Shown here piece after piece: positions 1 to 5,154 of a DNA stretch of 5,154 nucleotides; the stretch's first letter is position 1, and each line of letters starts with the position of its first letter. The DNA is taken from positions 1-5,154 of the forward strand of contig JAJYGB010000188.1 in NCBI GenBank assembly GCA_021785235.1, in the 5' to 3' direction. The position numbers and the translations under genes were made by a program. Below the pieces are notes generated by a model. The model saw only the letters and a program-made list of their open reading frames with translations, searched no databases and was not told the DNA's origin. Source of the DNA: Bacteroidota bacterium. GTDB lineage: Bacteria; Bacteroidota; Kryptoniia; Kryptoniales; JAKASW01.

Positions 1-587
1 TAGATTTTGGGACGTATCCTTACGTGACGTCGTCCAACCCGACAAGCGGCGGGGCGTGCACGGGTCTGGGGGTTCCACCTACAGCCGTCGATACAGTCGC
101 AGGCGTCGCGAAGGCATATACGACAATGGTCGGCAACGGACCTTTTCCGACTGAACAGATCAATGAAACCGGGGAAAGACTGAGAAAGGTGGGAGGCGAG
201 TACGGAGCGACGACCGGCAGGCCGCGCAGGTGCGGCTGGCTCGACCTGTTCAGCCTGAAATATTCCGTGATGATTAACGGTATCGGGGAAGTTGCGCTGA
301 CAAAGCTCGACGTCCTTGACGGCTTCGACGAGATTAAGGTGTGCGTCGGCTACAAGTACAAAGAGAAGGCTCTCAAGTCGTTCCCGCTTGACCTCTGCAC
401 GATTGAGGACATTGAGCCTGTCTATGAGACAATGCCGGGATGGAAGGCGGGGATCGCCGAGGCGAAGTCGTACTCCGATCTCCCCCCGAACTGCAGGTCG
501 TACATCGAGTACATCGAGCGGTATCTCGAGGCCCCGGTAAAATGGGTGTCGGTTGGCGCGACGCGCGACAAGACCATACTTCGGTAA
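1..587 (+). CDS. purA: Adenylosuccinate synthetase, C-terminal part (5' end outside window)
   Basis: This enzyme makes adenylosuccinate from IMP and aspartate using GTP, the first committed step from IMP to AMP, in the cytoplasm. The reading frame is open from position 3, so the GTG at 24 is an internal Val codon and not a start: the residues before it (DFGTYPYV) continue into TSSNP exactly as in PurA. The visible 194 residues are a little under half of the usual length of about 430. Family landmarks in order, numbered from position 3, are DFGTYPYVTSSNP (1-13), GPFPTE (46-51), the substrate-loop motif GATTGRPRRCGWLD (68-81), the guanine-recognition segment TKLDVLDG (100-107), YETMPGW (141-147) and the terminal VGATRDKTI (184-192). 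The frame is intact to a TAA stop and no key motif is missing. The next gene is convergent, so nothing in the window is co-transcribed with it. Identification is secure. Confidence 0.97.
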   Translation, partial: DFGTYPYVTSSNPTSGGACTGLGVPPTAVDTVAGVAKAYTTMVGNGPFPTEQINETGERLRKVGGEYGATTGRPRRCGWLDLFSLKYSVMINGIGEVALTKLDVLDGFDEIKVCVGYKYKEKALKSFPLDLCTIEDIEPVYETMPGWKAGIAEAKSYSDLPPNCRSYIEYIERYLEAPVKWVSVGATRDKTILR

Positions 588-806
588 ATTTCCCCCCAAG
601 CCCATCTGCTGAATAACCCAACGATGCCCCGCGGGTGTCGGCGGTTCTGTCCGCGCGGCCCGGCCCTAAGCGAGTGAAGCGCGCCACCAGGACATAATAA
701 TAAGCGACAAAAAAACTGCGGCAGTTCGGAAGTCTGTCTCCCTTGTGCCGCAGTCTTCATGAAGCTGGCGTTATTCACGTCCCACCCGTTAAGGCGGGAT
801 TAAAAA
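588..806. other. Convergent intergenic region between purA and the foldase gene
   Basis: This 219-bp gap separates two genes that face each other. Its right half carries the hairpin terminator annotated separately. The left part (about 620-690) is GC-rich with several short CCGCG/CGCGG-type complementarities, but I found no clean stem followed by a T-run that would be a distinct purA terminator. No ribosome-binding site with a credible reading frame, no tRNA fold and no repeat family was seen. Open frames crossing it on the minus strand have no recognisable protein character and overlap purA. Confidence 0.6.
709..754 (-). terminator. Rho-independent terminator of the foldase gene
   Basis: A perfect 9-bp stem is formed by ACTGCGGCA (715-723) and TGCCGCAGT (746-754), with a 22-base loop. 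Read on the minus strand the second arm runs straight into seven T residues (complement of the A-run 709-715), the classic intrinsic terminator layout. It lies about 50 bases past the stop codon of the minus-strand foldase. On the plus strand the stem is followed by CTTCATG, not a T-tract, so it should stop purA transcripts poorly. Confidence 0.85.
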
Positions 807-2927
807 CTATTCCTGTCTGAAAATCTTCGACCGGTTGTCTTCGATCGAGGCCGTCTGCTTCAGATTCTGGAGCCAGTCGTTGACGATGCTTGACCTCTGT
901 CTCTGCATCAGCTGCTGCATGATGGTCATCCGCTGGATCTTGAAACTGATGCTGTCGAACGGTGTCTTGCTCAAAAGCTGTATGACGTAGACACCCGTCC
1001 CTCCTTTGACTGCCGGCGAAATCTGACCGACGTTCAGCCTCGTCGCTTCCGCCATGAACGAGTAATCTCTGCCGACTCCGGGAACGTATCCGGTAAGCGC
1101 GAACGGCCCGGTCACTGCGTACTGGAGCCTCGAGTCGAGCTGCGGCAGTGCTTTGAGGCTGTCTCCGGCCGGAAGTTTCTGCTTCAGCTGATTGGCGTAG
1201 GCAAGGGCCTTCTCAAACTGCTTCTGCCTCACGATCGTGGATTTTATCTGGGGCGACACTTTCTCGAAAGGCGTGACCGCGGCGTCTTTGATTTCGCTGA
1301 TCATGAAAACAGCATATCCCTGCGGGAGAGTTGTCATCTCGCTTATGTCGCCGAGCGATCCGTCAAACGCCCAATCAGCCAGGGCCTTGTTGCTCCCGAT
1401 GGAGGGGATGAAATCGCCCTTCGGGAATGGAGGGGTCTGGCGCACCTGGGCTCTTATCGTATTTGCCGCAGTCGCAAAGCCGTCCTGCTTGGCGATGTAG
1501 ATGAAATCTTCCGCATGCTGCTTCAGATCGTCCTTTGTCTGCTGTGAAGTCTTTATGCTCATCTTGATGTCGGCGATCTTAAGTTCGCGGGAGTCTTTTC
1601 CGAGAATCTTAATTATGTGCAGACCGAACTGCGTCCTCACAGGTCCGACGACTTGACCGACGTTTCCCCGGAAAGCCGCGTCTTGGAACGGCTTCACCAT
1701 CGCACCCTTTCCAAACCATCCGAGATCGCCGCCGTTCCTCGCGGATCCGGGATCCTGTGAGTATTCCATCGCCAAAGCTGCGAAGTTCGTCCCCGATCTC
1801 GCTTCCTTTAGTATCTTGTCGGCGAGCCGATATGCTGAAGTCGAATCGGGACCCGGATTTACCGGGATGAGTATGTGAGCTGCGTGGACGTACTCGTTCT
1901 TACCGCTTTGCTGGTCCATTATCTTGATAAGGTGGTAGCCATCCGAGGCGAGGAATGGCCCGACTACTTCGCCTTTCTTCGCGCTGAAGGCTTCCGTCTC
2001 TACCGCCGGATCAAGCTGGCCGTGACTCACAAACTTGTCGCTGTAAGGGGTTTCGGAGTATTCCTGTACCAGATCGAGGAAGTTGGTCCCGTCCTTCGCG
2101 AGAGTATCGACGCGTCCCATTTCACTCATCACTTCCGCTGAATCCGCCGAAGAAGGGGCCATCGGGAACAACACGAACTTGAGTGTCCTGGTGGCCTGCG
2201 TTCGGAAATCGTCCTGGTGAGAAGAATAGTAGTCGCGCATTTCCGACTCGGAGACCTGTATCGTCGAATCCGGGAAGAGAATCGCGGGCGGGAATTGGAC
2301 GTATCCGGCGTTTAGCTTTTCGTTTTGCCGGGTGTACTGCATCTTGATTTCTTCCTCAGGGATTCTTATCGCCGCGTAAAGTCTGCCGGCGAGCTTCTCC
2401 TGGAGGCGCTGCTCCTTCAGGTAAGTCTGCACATTCTGCCAAAACTGCTGTACTTCCGGGCGGTTGGAAGCCAGAGCCTCCTGCAGGATTTGGCGGTTAA
2501 TCTGCCCGGTGGAGTCTTCGAAATTCCTTTTGATCGCGTCCGGTAGCGACTCCGGATTCTGAGTAACCCAGTTGACAATCTCCTGGTCGGTGACGAATAT
2601 TCCGAGCCTGCGTGCCGCCTGGTCCACCAATATCTGATTGACAAGTCCCTGCCAGACCTGGTCGCGAAGCTCTCCCATCGTCTTGTCATCGGGGTCCTGT
2701 TTAGTGGAGGTCTTGTATTGATCGACGGAATTCTGAAGGTCCTTCTCGAATTCCTGATAAGTTATTTCCTGCCCGTTGACCTTGCCGACGATGTTGCCCG
2801 TGTACTGGTTCCCCTGGCGGCCGGTTATGTCCATGCCCCACTCGAAGACGATCATCAGTATGAAAAGGACCGCAAGGCCTATCAAGATCGCGGGCATATT
2901 GTCCCGCATTCTGCTCATTATTGGCAT
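807..2927 (-). CDS. Membrane-anchored SurA/PpiD-like peptidyl-prolyl isomerase (periplasmic foldase)
   Basis: The 706-residue protein has a basic N-terminus (MPIMSRMRDN), one hydrophobic anchor (about residues 12-29) and a long, mostly hydrophilic periplasmic part, the PpiD layout. Residues about 45-200 look like the helical SurA_N chaperone domain (VNGQEITYQEF, then a region rich in Q, E and K). A canonical parvulin domain spans about 345-443: HAAHIL (348-353), GGDLGWFGKGAMVKPFQDAAF (399-419) and FGLHIIKI (434-441). A weaker parvulin-like unit precedes it (about 245-340), and two more copies of its terminal strand pattern follow (about 525-547 and 633-654). It probably assists folding or quality control of exported and outer-membrane proteins. 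The ATG at 2927 is chosen because GAGAGGA lies 12 bases upstream; the ATG at residue 4 is an alternative. The gene stands alone between its own promoter and terminator. It is longer than typical E. coli PpiD (about 620), and the ppiD-versus-other-paralogue assignment is uncertain. Confidence 0.92.
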   Translation of the reverse strand: MPIMSRMRDNMPAILIGLAVLFILMIVFEWGMDITGRQGNQYTGNIVGKVNGQEITYQEFEKDLQNSVDQYKTSTKQDPDDKTMGELRDQVWQGLVNQILVDQAARRLGIFVTDQEIVNWVTQNPESLPDAIKRNFEDSTGQINRQILQEALASNRPEVQQFWQNVQTYLKEQRLQEKLAGRLYAAIRIPEEEIKMQYTRQNEKLNAGYVQFPPAILFPDSTIQVSESEMRDYYSSHQDDFRTQATRTLKFVLFPMAPSSADSAEVMSEMGRVDTLAKDGTNFLDLVQEYSETPYSDKFVSHGQLDPAVETEAFSAKKGEVVGPFLASDGYHLIKIMDQQSGKNEYVHAAHILIPVNPGPDSTSAYRLADKILKEARSGTNFAALAMEYSQDPGSARNGGDLGWFGKGAMVKPFQDAAFRGNVGQVVGPVRTQFGLHIIKILGKDSRELKIADIKMSIKTSQQTKDDLKQHAEDFIYIAKQDGFATAANTIRAQVRQTPPFPKGDFIPSIGSNKALADWAFDGSLGDISEMTTLPQGYAVFMISEIKDAAVTPFEKVSPQIKSTIVRQKQFEKALAYANQLKQKLPAGDSLKALPQLDSRLQYAVTGPFALTGYVPGVGRDYSFMAEATRLNVGQISPAVKGGTGVYVIQLLSKTPFDSISFKIQRMTIMQQLMQRQRSSIVNDWLQNLKQTASIEDNRSKIFRQE

Positions 2928-2930
2928 CTT

Positions 2931-2943
2931 AGGAAAGTTTCCT
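2931..2943 (-). repeat. 13-bp palindrome beside the foldase start codon
   Basis: The sequence AGGAAAGTTTCCT is a perfect inverted repeat (6-1-6) that ends three bases before the foldase ATG. In the foldase mRNA it could form a five-pair hairpin with a three-base loop that takes in part of the likely Shine-Dalgarno sequence GAGAGGA (2940-2946). It could equally be a protein-binding site or chance. Confidence 0.4.
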
Positions 2944-3056
2944 CTCGCACAAAGTTGTCCCGACGGTATCTTTCTCTGCCGGGGTTGGTTGTTGATTACT
3001 ATGCGACAAAGCTCCGCATCCGCTTGCGCCGCAGAGACCTTGACGTTCCGGCAAAA

Positions 3057-3085
3057 AATATAACCGCGGGGGGCTTGAAAATCAA
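3057..3085 (-). promoter_or_regulatory. Predicted sigma70-type promoter of the foldase gene
   Basis: On the minus strand, TTGATT (3085-3080) and TATATT (3062-3057) are separated by exactly 17 bases, a good -35/-10 pair. This predicts a start near 3050 and a leader of roughly 120 bases. The -10 element followed by T residues and a G also resembles the TAnnTTTG element of Bacteroidota promoters, so the sigma-factor type is not settled. Confidence 0.55.
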
Positions 3086-3144
3086 TTTACGAGATTCTAA
3101 GCGGTTCGGCAGCCATGTACTGATATGTTCAGTCGGTCCATCAA

Positions 3145-3173
3145 TTGACTTTTGACCCTGAGAAATTTATATT
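3145..3173 (+). promoter_or_regulatory. Predicted sigma70-type promoter of the arsR cassette
   Basis: TTGACT (3145-3150) and TATATT (3168-3173) are spaced by 17 bases, a near-consensus promoter in a locally AT-rich stretch. Transcription would begin near 3180, giving a short leader of about 25 bases before the arsR ATG. The -10 box runs into the inverted repeat at 3171-3190, so a repressor bound there would block RNA polymerase. The TATATTTC sequence also partly fits the Bacteroidota TAnnTTTG element. Confidence 0.65.
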
Positions 3174-3190
3174 TCGTTAGTTGACGAAAT
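3171..3190. promoter_or_regulatory. Probable ArsR operator (perfect 7-6-7 inverted repeat)
   Basis: ATTTCGT (3171-3177) and ACGAAAT (3184-3190) are perfect inverted repeats around a 6-base centre (TAGTTG). The site overlaps the end of the predicted -10 box and the expected transcription start, and lies 14 bases before the arsR start codon. ArsR/SmtB repressors are dimeric winged-helix proteins that commonly autoregulate through such AT-rich palindromes over their own promoter. That this protein binds this site is inference. Confidence 0.7.
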
Positions 3191-3204
3191 GAGGGAATGA
3201 AAAT

Positions 3205-3552
3205 ATGGACAGGCAGGTAGTTAAAGTGTTCCGCGCGCTCGGCGATTCGAACCGGATTCGCATTGTTAAAATGCTCGAAGAAAGAGATCTTTGCGTTTGT
3301 GAGGTGAGGGAGGTCCTGAATCTTTCGAACTCGACCGTTTCAAAGCATCTTTCAATTTTGCACGATGCCGGGCTCATCACGCATACGAAAGAAGGGAAAT
3401 GGGTGAATTACGGCATCAATTCGAAGTCTGAAAGCCCGTTTGTCCGTTCAGTCATGGGTCTTCTGAAGTTGTCCCTGCATGACGATGAATCGGTCCGCTC
3501 GGACACCGAGTTCGTGCGAAAAGTGGACAGGAACAAGATCTGCCGGGTTTGA
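3205..3552 (+). CDS. arsR: ArsR/SmtB-family metalloid-responsive repressor
   Basis: This 115-residue protein is a typical-length ArsR winged-helix repressor that probably shuts its own operon until a thiophilic ligand binds. The N-terminal helix (KVFRALGDSNRIRIVKML, about 7-24) is followed by the cysteine motif DLCVCEV (C30, C32), equivalent to the ELCVCDL motif of arsenite-sensing ArsR proteins. The recognition helix region LSNSTVSKHLSIL lies at 40-52 and the wing at about 62-72 (TKEGKWVNYGI). The only other cysteine is C113, in the C-terminal KICRV, so the metal site probably uses C30 and C32 with C113 or an unknown third ligand. The ATG is preceded by GAGGGA with an 8-base gap, a good ribosome-binding site. 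It is the first gene of a rightward cassette and has a promoter with an overlapping palindrome just upstream. As(III) or Sb(III) is the likeliest inducer given the downstream arsC, but this is inferred. Confidence 0.93.
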   Translation: MDRQVVKVFRALGDSNRIRIVKMLEERDLCVCEVREVLNLSNSTVSKHLSILHDAGLITHTKEGKWVNYGINSKSESPFVRSVMGLLKLSLHDDESVRSDTEFVRKVDRNKICRV

Positions 3553-3610
3553 GTTTATTCCGGCACTGGATTCGAAAAGTAATATTCAAATTGCAATCAA
3601 AGGGCTGAAA

Positions 3611-3859
3611 ATGATTATCAAAATTCTTGGATCGGGCTGTCCAAACTGCAAGACACTGGAGCGCCGCGCCATCGAAGCGGCGGAGGAGCTTGACATAAAG
3701 GCTGAATTTCTCGAGGTTCGTGATTTCAAGGAGATCGCGTCGTATGGAATCATGTACACGCCCGGTTTTGTAATTAACGGGAAGGTTGTGTCGGCGGGTT
3801 ACGTCCCGAAGATCGAGGAGATTAAGTCGCTCATCCTCGCGAACGTAGAGCGAGCCTGA
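3611..3859 (+). CDS. Small thioredoxin-like redox-active dithiol protein (TM0996/MTH895 type)
   Basis: This 82-residue protein is a minimal thioredoxin/glutaredoxin fold: an opening strand MIIKILGSG, an active-site CPNC at residues 10-13, and the cis-proline segment MYTPGFVING (48-57; T50-P51) before the last two strands and a closing helix. It matches the small redox-active disulfide protein family (TIGR00412 / Thioredoxin_3). The start at 3611 is chosen because AAAGGG lies about 6 bases upstream and the product then begins with the fold's first strand; the frame is open back to 3479, but that extension overlaps arsR and has no family character. Its TGA shares one base with the ATG of the permease (TGATG), so the two are probably translationally coupled. 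Such proteins recur beside COG0701 permeases. Whether this one reduces the permease, reduces ArsC, or carries the metalloid as a dithiol complex is unknown. No signal peptide is seen, so it should be cytoplasmic. Confidence 0.9.
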   Translation: MIIKILGSGCPNCKTLERRAIEAAEELDIKAEFLEVRDFKEIASYGIMYTPGFVINGKVVSAGYVPKIEEIKSLILANVERA

Positions 3860-4872
3860 TGCGTAATTGGAGACTTCGCCGGCGGGCTTCTCTCTTTGTC
3901 GCGGCTTGCGTGACTGCTTATGTTTTTCTCGCGCCATCCGTGGATCTTCTGCTCGCCCTGTTCCCACTTGAGAAGGGGAAACGTTTGACGGACGCGGTCC
4001 ACTTCTTCGCCTTCGAAGCTCCCAAAGTCCTCCTTCTTCTATTAATGGTCGTGTTCGGTATCGGAATTATCCGAAGTTACTTTTCGCCCGAGCGAACACG
4101 CCGGCTTCTCGGGAAGAGATCTCCGCTTATCGGGAACGTGATGGCAAGCATGCTCGGCATCGTCACGCCCTTCTGCTCCTGCTCGGCGGTTCCGCTTTTC
4201 ATCGGCTTCGTGGAGGCAGGAGTCCCGTTGGGGGCAACCTTCTCCTTCCTGGTCGCGGCACCGATGATAAATGAGATTGCAGTCGTTCTTTTGCTCGGTC
4301 TTTTCGGATGGCAAACCGCGCTGATATACATATCGGCCGGGCTCTTCATCGCGATCACTTCAGGCTACATCATCGGCAGACTGAAGGTCGAAAGGTTTGT
4401 CGAGGAGTGGGTGTACACACTGAAGGGTTCCGATGTTGAAGTACGCCGCCAGATGACTTTTGATGACAGGATCGAGTACGGTTTCACCGCGGTGAGAGAT
4501 ATTGTCGGGCGGGTTTGGACTTATGTGCTTGTGGGGATCGCGGTTGGCGCCGGGATCCACGGCTACGTCCCGGAGAATTTCATGGCGAGCCTGATGGGTA
4601 AATCCGCCTGGTGGGCGGTGCCCGCGTCGGTGCTCATCGGGGTGCCTCTCTATTCGAATGCCGCGGGGATCATCCCGATAGTGCAGGCGCTTCTGCAAAA
4701 GGGAGCGTCGCTCGGAACGGCGCTGGCCTTCATGATGTCGGTAATAGGGCTTTCATTTCCAGAGACGATCATACTCCGAAAAGTCCTGAAGATTCAGCTG
4801 ATAGCGATCTTCGTCGGCGTCGTCGCCGCCGGAATTGTTTCAGTCGGTTATCTATTCAATTTCATTTACTGA
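3859..4872 (+). CDS. YraQ/ArsP-family permease (COG0701, PF03773), probable metalloid or organoarsenical efflux
   Basis: The 337-residue polytopic inner-membrane protein has a strongly basic start (MRNWRLRRR) and roughly eight or nine hydrophobic segments, near residues 12-26, 55-73, 95-118, 124-148, 153-173, 219-236, 252-278, 285-303 and 311-335. The family signature is TPFCSCSAVPLF (103-114; C106 and C108) followed by AAPMINEIAVVLL (133-145). The second half shows GVPLYSNAAGIIPI (261-274) and GLSFPETIILRKV (297-309), which looks like a diverged internal repeat of the first half. In characterised ArsP the CSC-type cysteines are tied to export of trivalent organoarsenicals; other family members are uncharacterised. 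The start overlaps the stop of the dithiol protein by one base and no strong ribosome-binding site is present, which fits translational coupling. An arsC begins 13 bases downstream. Substrate is inferred from context only; arsenite or another thiophilic ion is possible. Confidence 0.88.
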   Translation: MRNWRLRRRASLFVAACVTAYVFLAPSVDLLLALFPLEKGKRLTDAVHFFAFEAPKVLLLLLMVVFGIGIIRSYFSPERTRRLLGKRSPLIGNVMASMLGIVTPFCSCSAVPLFIGFVEAGVPLGATFSFLVAAPMINEIAVVLLLGLFGWQTALIYISAGLFIAITSGYIIGRLKVERFVEEWVYTLKGSDVEVRRQMTFDDRIEYGFTAVRDIVGRVWTYVLVGIAVGAGIHGYVPENFMASLMGKSAWWAVPASVLIGVPLYSNAAGIIPIVQALLQKGASLGTALAFMMSVIGLSFPETIILRKVLKIQLIAIFVGVVAAGIVSVGYLFNFIY

Positions 4873-4885
4873 TCAGGAACACCAT

Positions 4886-5154
4886 ATGACAGTTATGAAG
4901 AAACGCATCCTTGTGCTTTGTACGGGAAACTCCTGCCGTAGCCAGATGGCGGAAGGGTTCCTGAAATCTTTCGACGACAAACTGGAGGTCTATTCCGCCG
5001 GAACGCAGCCGGCCGCCAGAATCCATCCGCTGGCGGTGCGGGTAATGAAGGAAAAAGGAATCGACATCTCGGGAAATAGAACCAAGAACGTCGCAAAGTT
5101 TGTCTCCGAATCCTTCGACTATGTAATCACGGTTTGTGACAGCGCCAAGATCGG
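4886..5154 (+). CDS. arsC: Arsenate reductase, low-molecular-weight phosphatase fold (3' end outside window)
   Basis: The 89 complete codons encode the N-terminal two thirds of a protein expected to be about 130-140 residues long. The phosphatase P-loop CTGNSCR (C12-X5-R18) follows the first strand RILVL, and SQMAEG (19-24), VYSAGT (35-40) and VITVCDSA (79-86) follow. CTGNSCRSQMAEG and the cysteine in VITVC match thioredoxin-coupled ArsC proteins, in which C10, C82 and C89 of the plasmid pI258 enzyme pass the disulfide. C12 and C84 here correspond to the first two; the third would fall just past the right edge. The C84 position favours arsenate reductase over a tyrosine phosphatase. The enzyme would reduce As(V) to As(III) in the cytoplasm. 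The ATG at 4886 follows AGGA by seven bases; the in-frame ATG at 4895 is an alternative. It starts 13 bases after the permease stop and so very probably belongs to the same transcript. Confidence 0.92.
   Translation, partial: MTVMKKRILVLCTGNSCRSQMAEGFLKSFDDKLEVYSAGTQPAARIHPLAVRVMKEKGIDISGNRTKNVAKFVSESFDYVITVCDSAKI

Larger units (their letters stand above)
2928..3204. other. Divergent intergenic regulatory region
   Basis: This 277-bp region separates the leftward foldase gene from the rightward arsenic-type cassette. It holds a promoter for each direction, back to back with about 59 bp between the two -35 boxes, plus the arsR operator, all annotated separately. Between the -35 boxes lies an imperfect small palindrome, ACTGA-TATGT-TCAGT (3119-3133), of unknown meaning. 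The predicted foldase leader (about 3050 to 2928) contains a 7-codon upstream frame and a 13-bp palindrome beside the start codon. I saw no protein-coding gene here. Confidence 0.7.

Noticed and set aside
24..26. GTG at 24 as the start of a short independent gene
   Set aside because: The frame is open upstream and encodes DFGTYPYV, which is continuous PurA sequence, so this is an internal Val codon of a gene cut by the window edge.
755..764. Ten-base palindrome CTTCATGAAG beside the terminator
   Set aside because: It is short, isolated and not repeated elsewhere in the window; there is no reason to prefer it over chance.
422..778. Minus-strand open frame running from the intergenic region into purA
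   Set aside because: It is antisense to purA, crosses the foldase terminator, and has an Arg/Ser/Pro-rich composition typical of shadow frames.
785..798. Small hairpin CCCG-N6-CGGG just past the foldase stop
   Set aside because: A four-pair stem with no T-tract on either side is too weak to call, and a much stronger terminator lies at 709-754.
2999..3019. Seven-codon upstream frame (MRSFVA) in the foldase leader
   Set aside because: It is too short to judge, is not in frame with the foldase, and no Shine-Dalgarno sequence or attenuator structure next to it supports translation.
3119..3133. Second possible operator ACTGA-N5-TCAGT upstream of the arsR -35 box
   Set aside because: The arms are only five bases and do not resemble the ATTTCGT/ACGAAAT repeat; it is recorded only as part of the intergenic description.
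2718..3155. Plus-strand open frame of 145 codons spanning the foldase start and the intergenic region
   Set aside because: It is antisense to the foldase N-terminus and runs over both predicted promoters; its product shows no recognisable domain and there is no convincing ribosome-binding site.
3479..3610. A longer N-terminus for the thioredoxin-like gene, starting inside arsR
   Set aside because: The frame is open, but the extra 44 residues overlap arsR, have no thioredoxin-family character, and a good ribosome-binding site sits just before the ATG at 3611, where the fold's first strand begins.
4611..4889. Plus-strand open frame overlapping the permease end and the arsC start
   Set aside because: It is an out-of-frame shadow of the permease, giving a low-complexity Arg/Gly/Ala-rich product; the permease and arsC frames both carry clear family motifs.

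Overview
The window reads as chromosomal DNA from a free-living bacterium. It has moderate GC by eye, dense coding and Shine-Dalgarno-like leaders on several genes. The long periplasmic foldase, with its MRDNMP-type N-terminus followed by one membrane anchor, resembles proteins I associate with the Chlorobiota/Ignavibacteria/Bacteroidota assemblage. That placement is inference from memory and not proven here.

Layout: (1) Positions 1-587, plus strand: the 3' part of purA (adenylosuccinate synthetase), cut by the left window edge. (2) 588-806: a convergent intergenic region holding a strong intrinsic terminator that serves the minus-strand gene. (3) 807-2927, minus strand: a 706-residue membrane-anchored SurA/PpiD-like peptidyl-prolyl isomerase. 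(4) 2928-3204: a divergent intergenic region with a plausible sigma70-type promoter for each direction and a perfect 7-6-7 inverted repeat over the -10/start region of the rightward promoter. (5) 3205-5154, plus strand: a tightly packed cassette of an ArsR-type repressor, an 82-residue thioredoxin-like protein with a CPNC active site, a YraQ/ArsP-family (COG0701/PF03773) permease, and the first 89 codons of an ArsC-type low-molecular-weight-phosphatase-fold arsenate reductase, which runs off the right edge.

How the cassette probably works (inference from families and order): ArsR sits on the inverted repeat and blocks its own promoter until trivalent arsenic or a similar thiophilic species binds its cysteines. 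The operon then makes a small dithiol protein, a membrane permease and a thiol-dependent arsenate reductase. The gene spacing (58 bp, then a 1-bp stop/start overlap, then 13 bp) supports one transcript. The point of most interest is the pairing of an ArsC with a YraQ/ArsP permease and a dedicated dithiol protein, with no Acr3 or ArsB arsenite pump visible so far. The other two genes look like ordinary housekeeping genes. I see no mobile element, CRISPR array, tRNA or rRNA.
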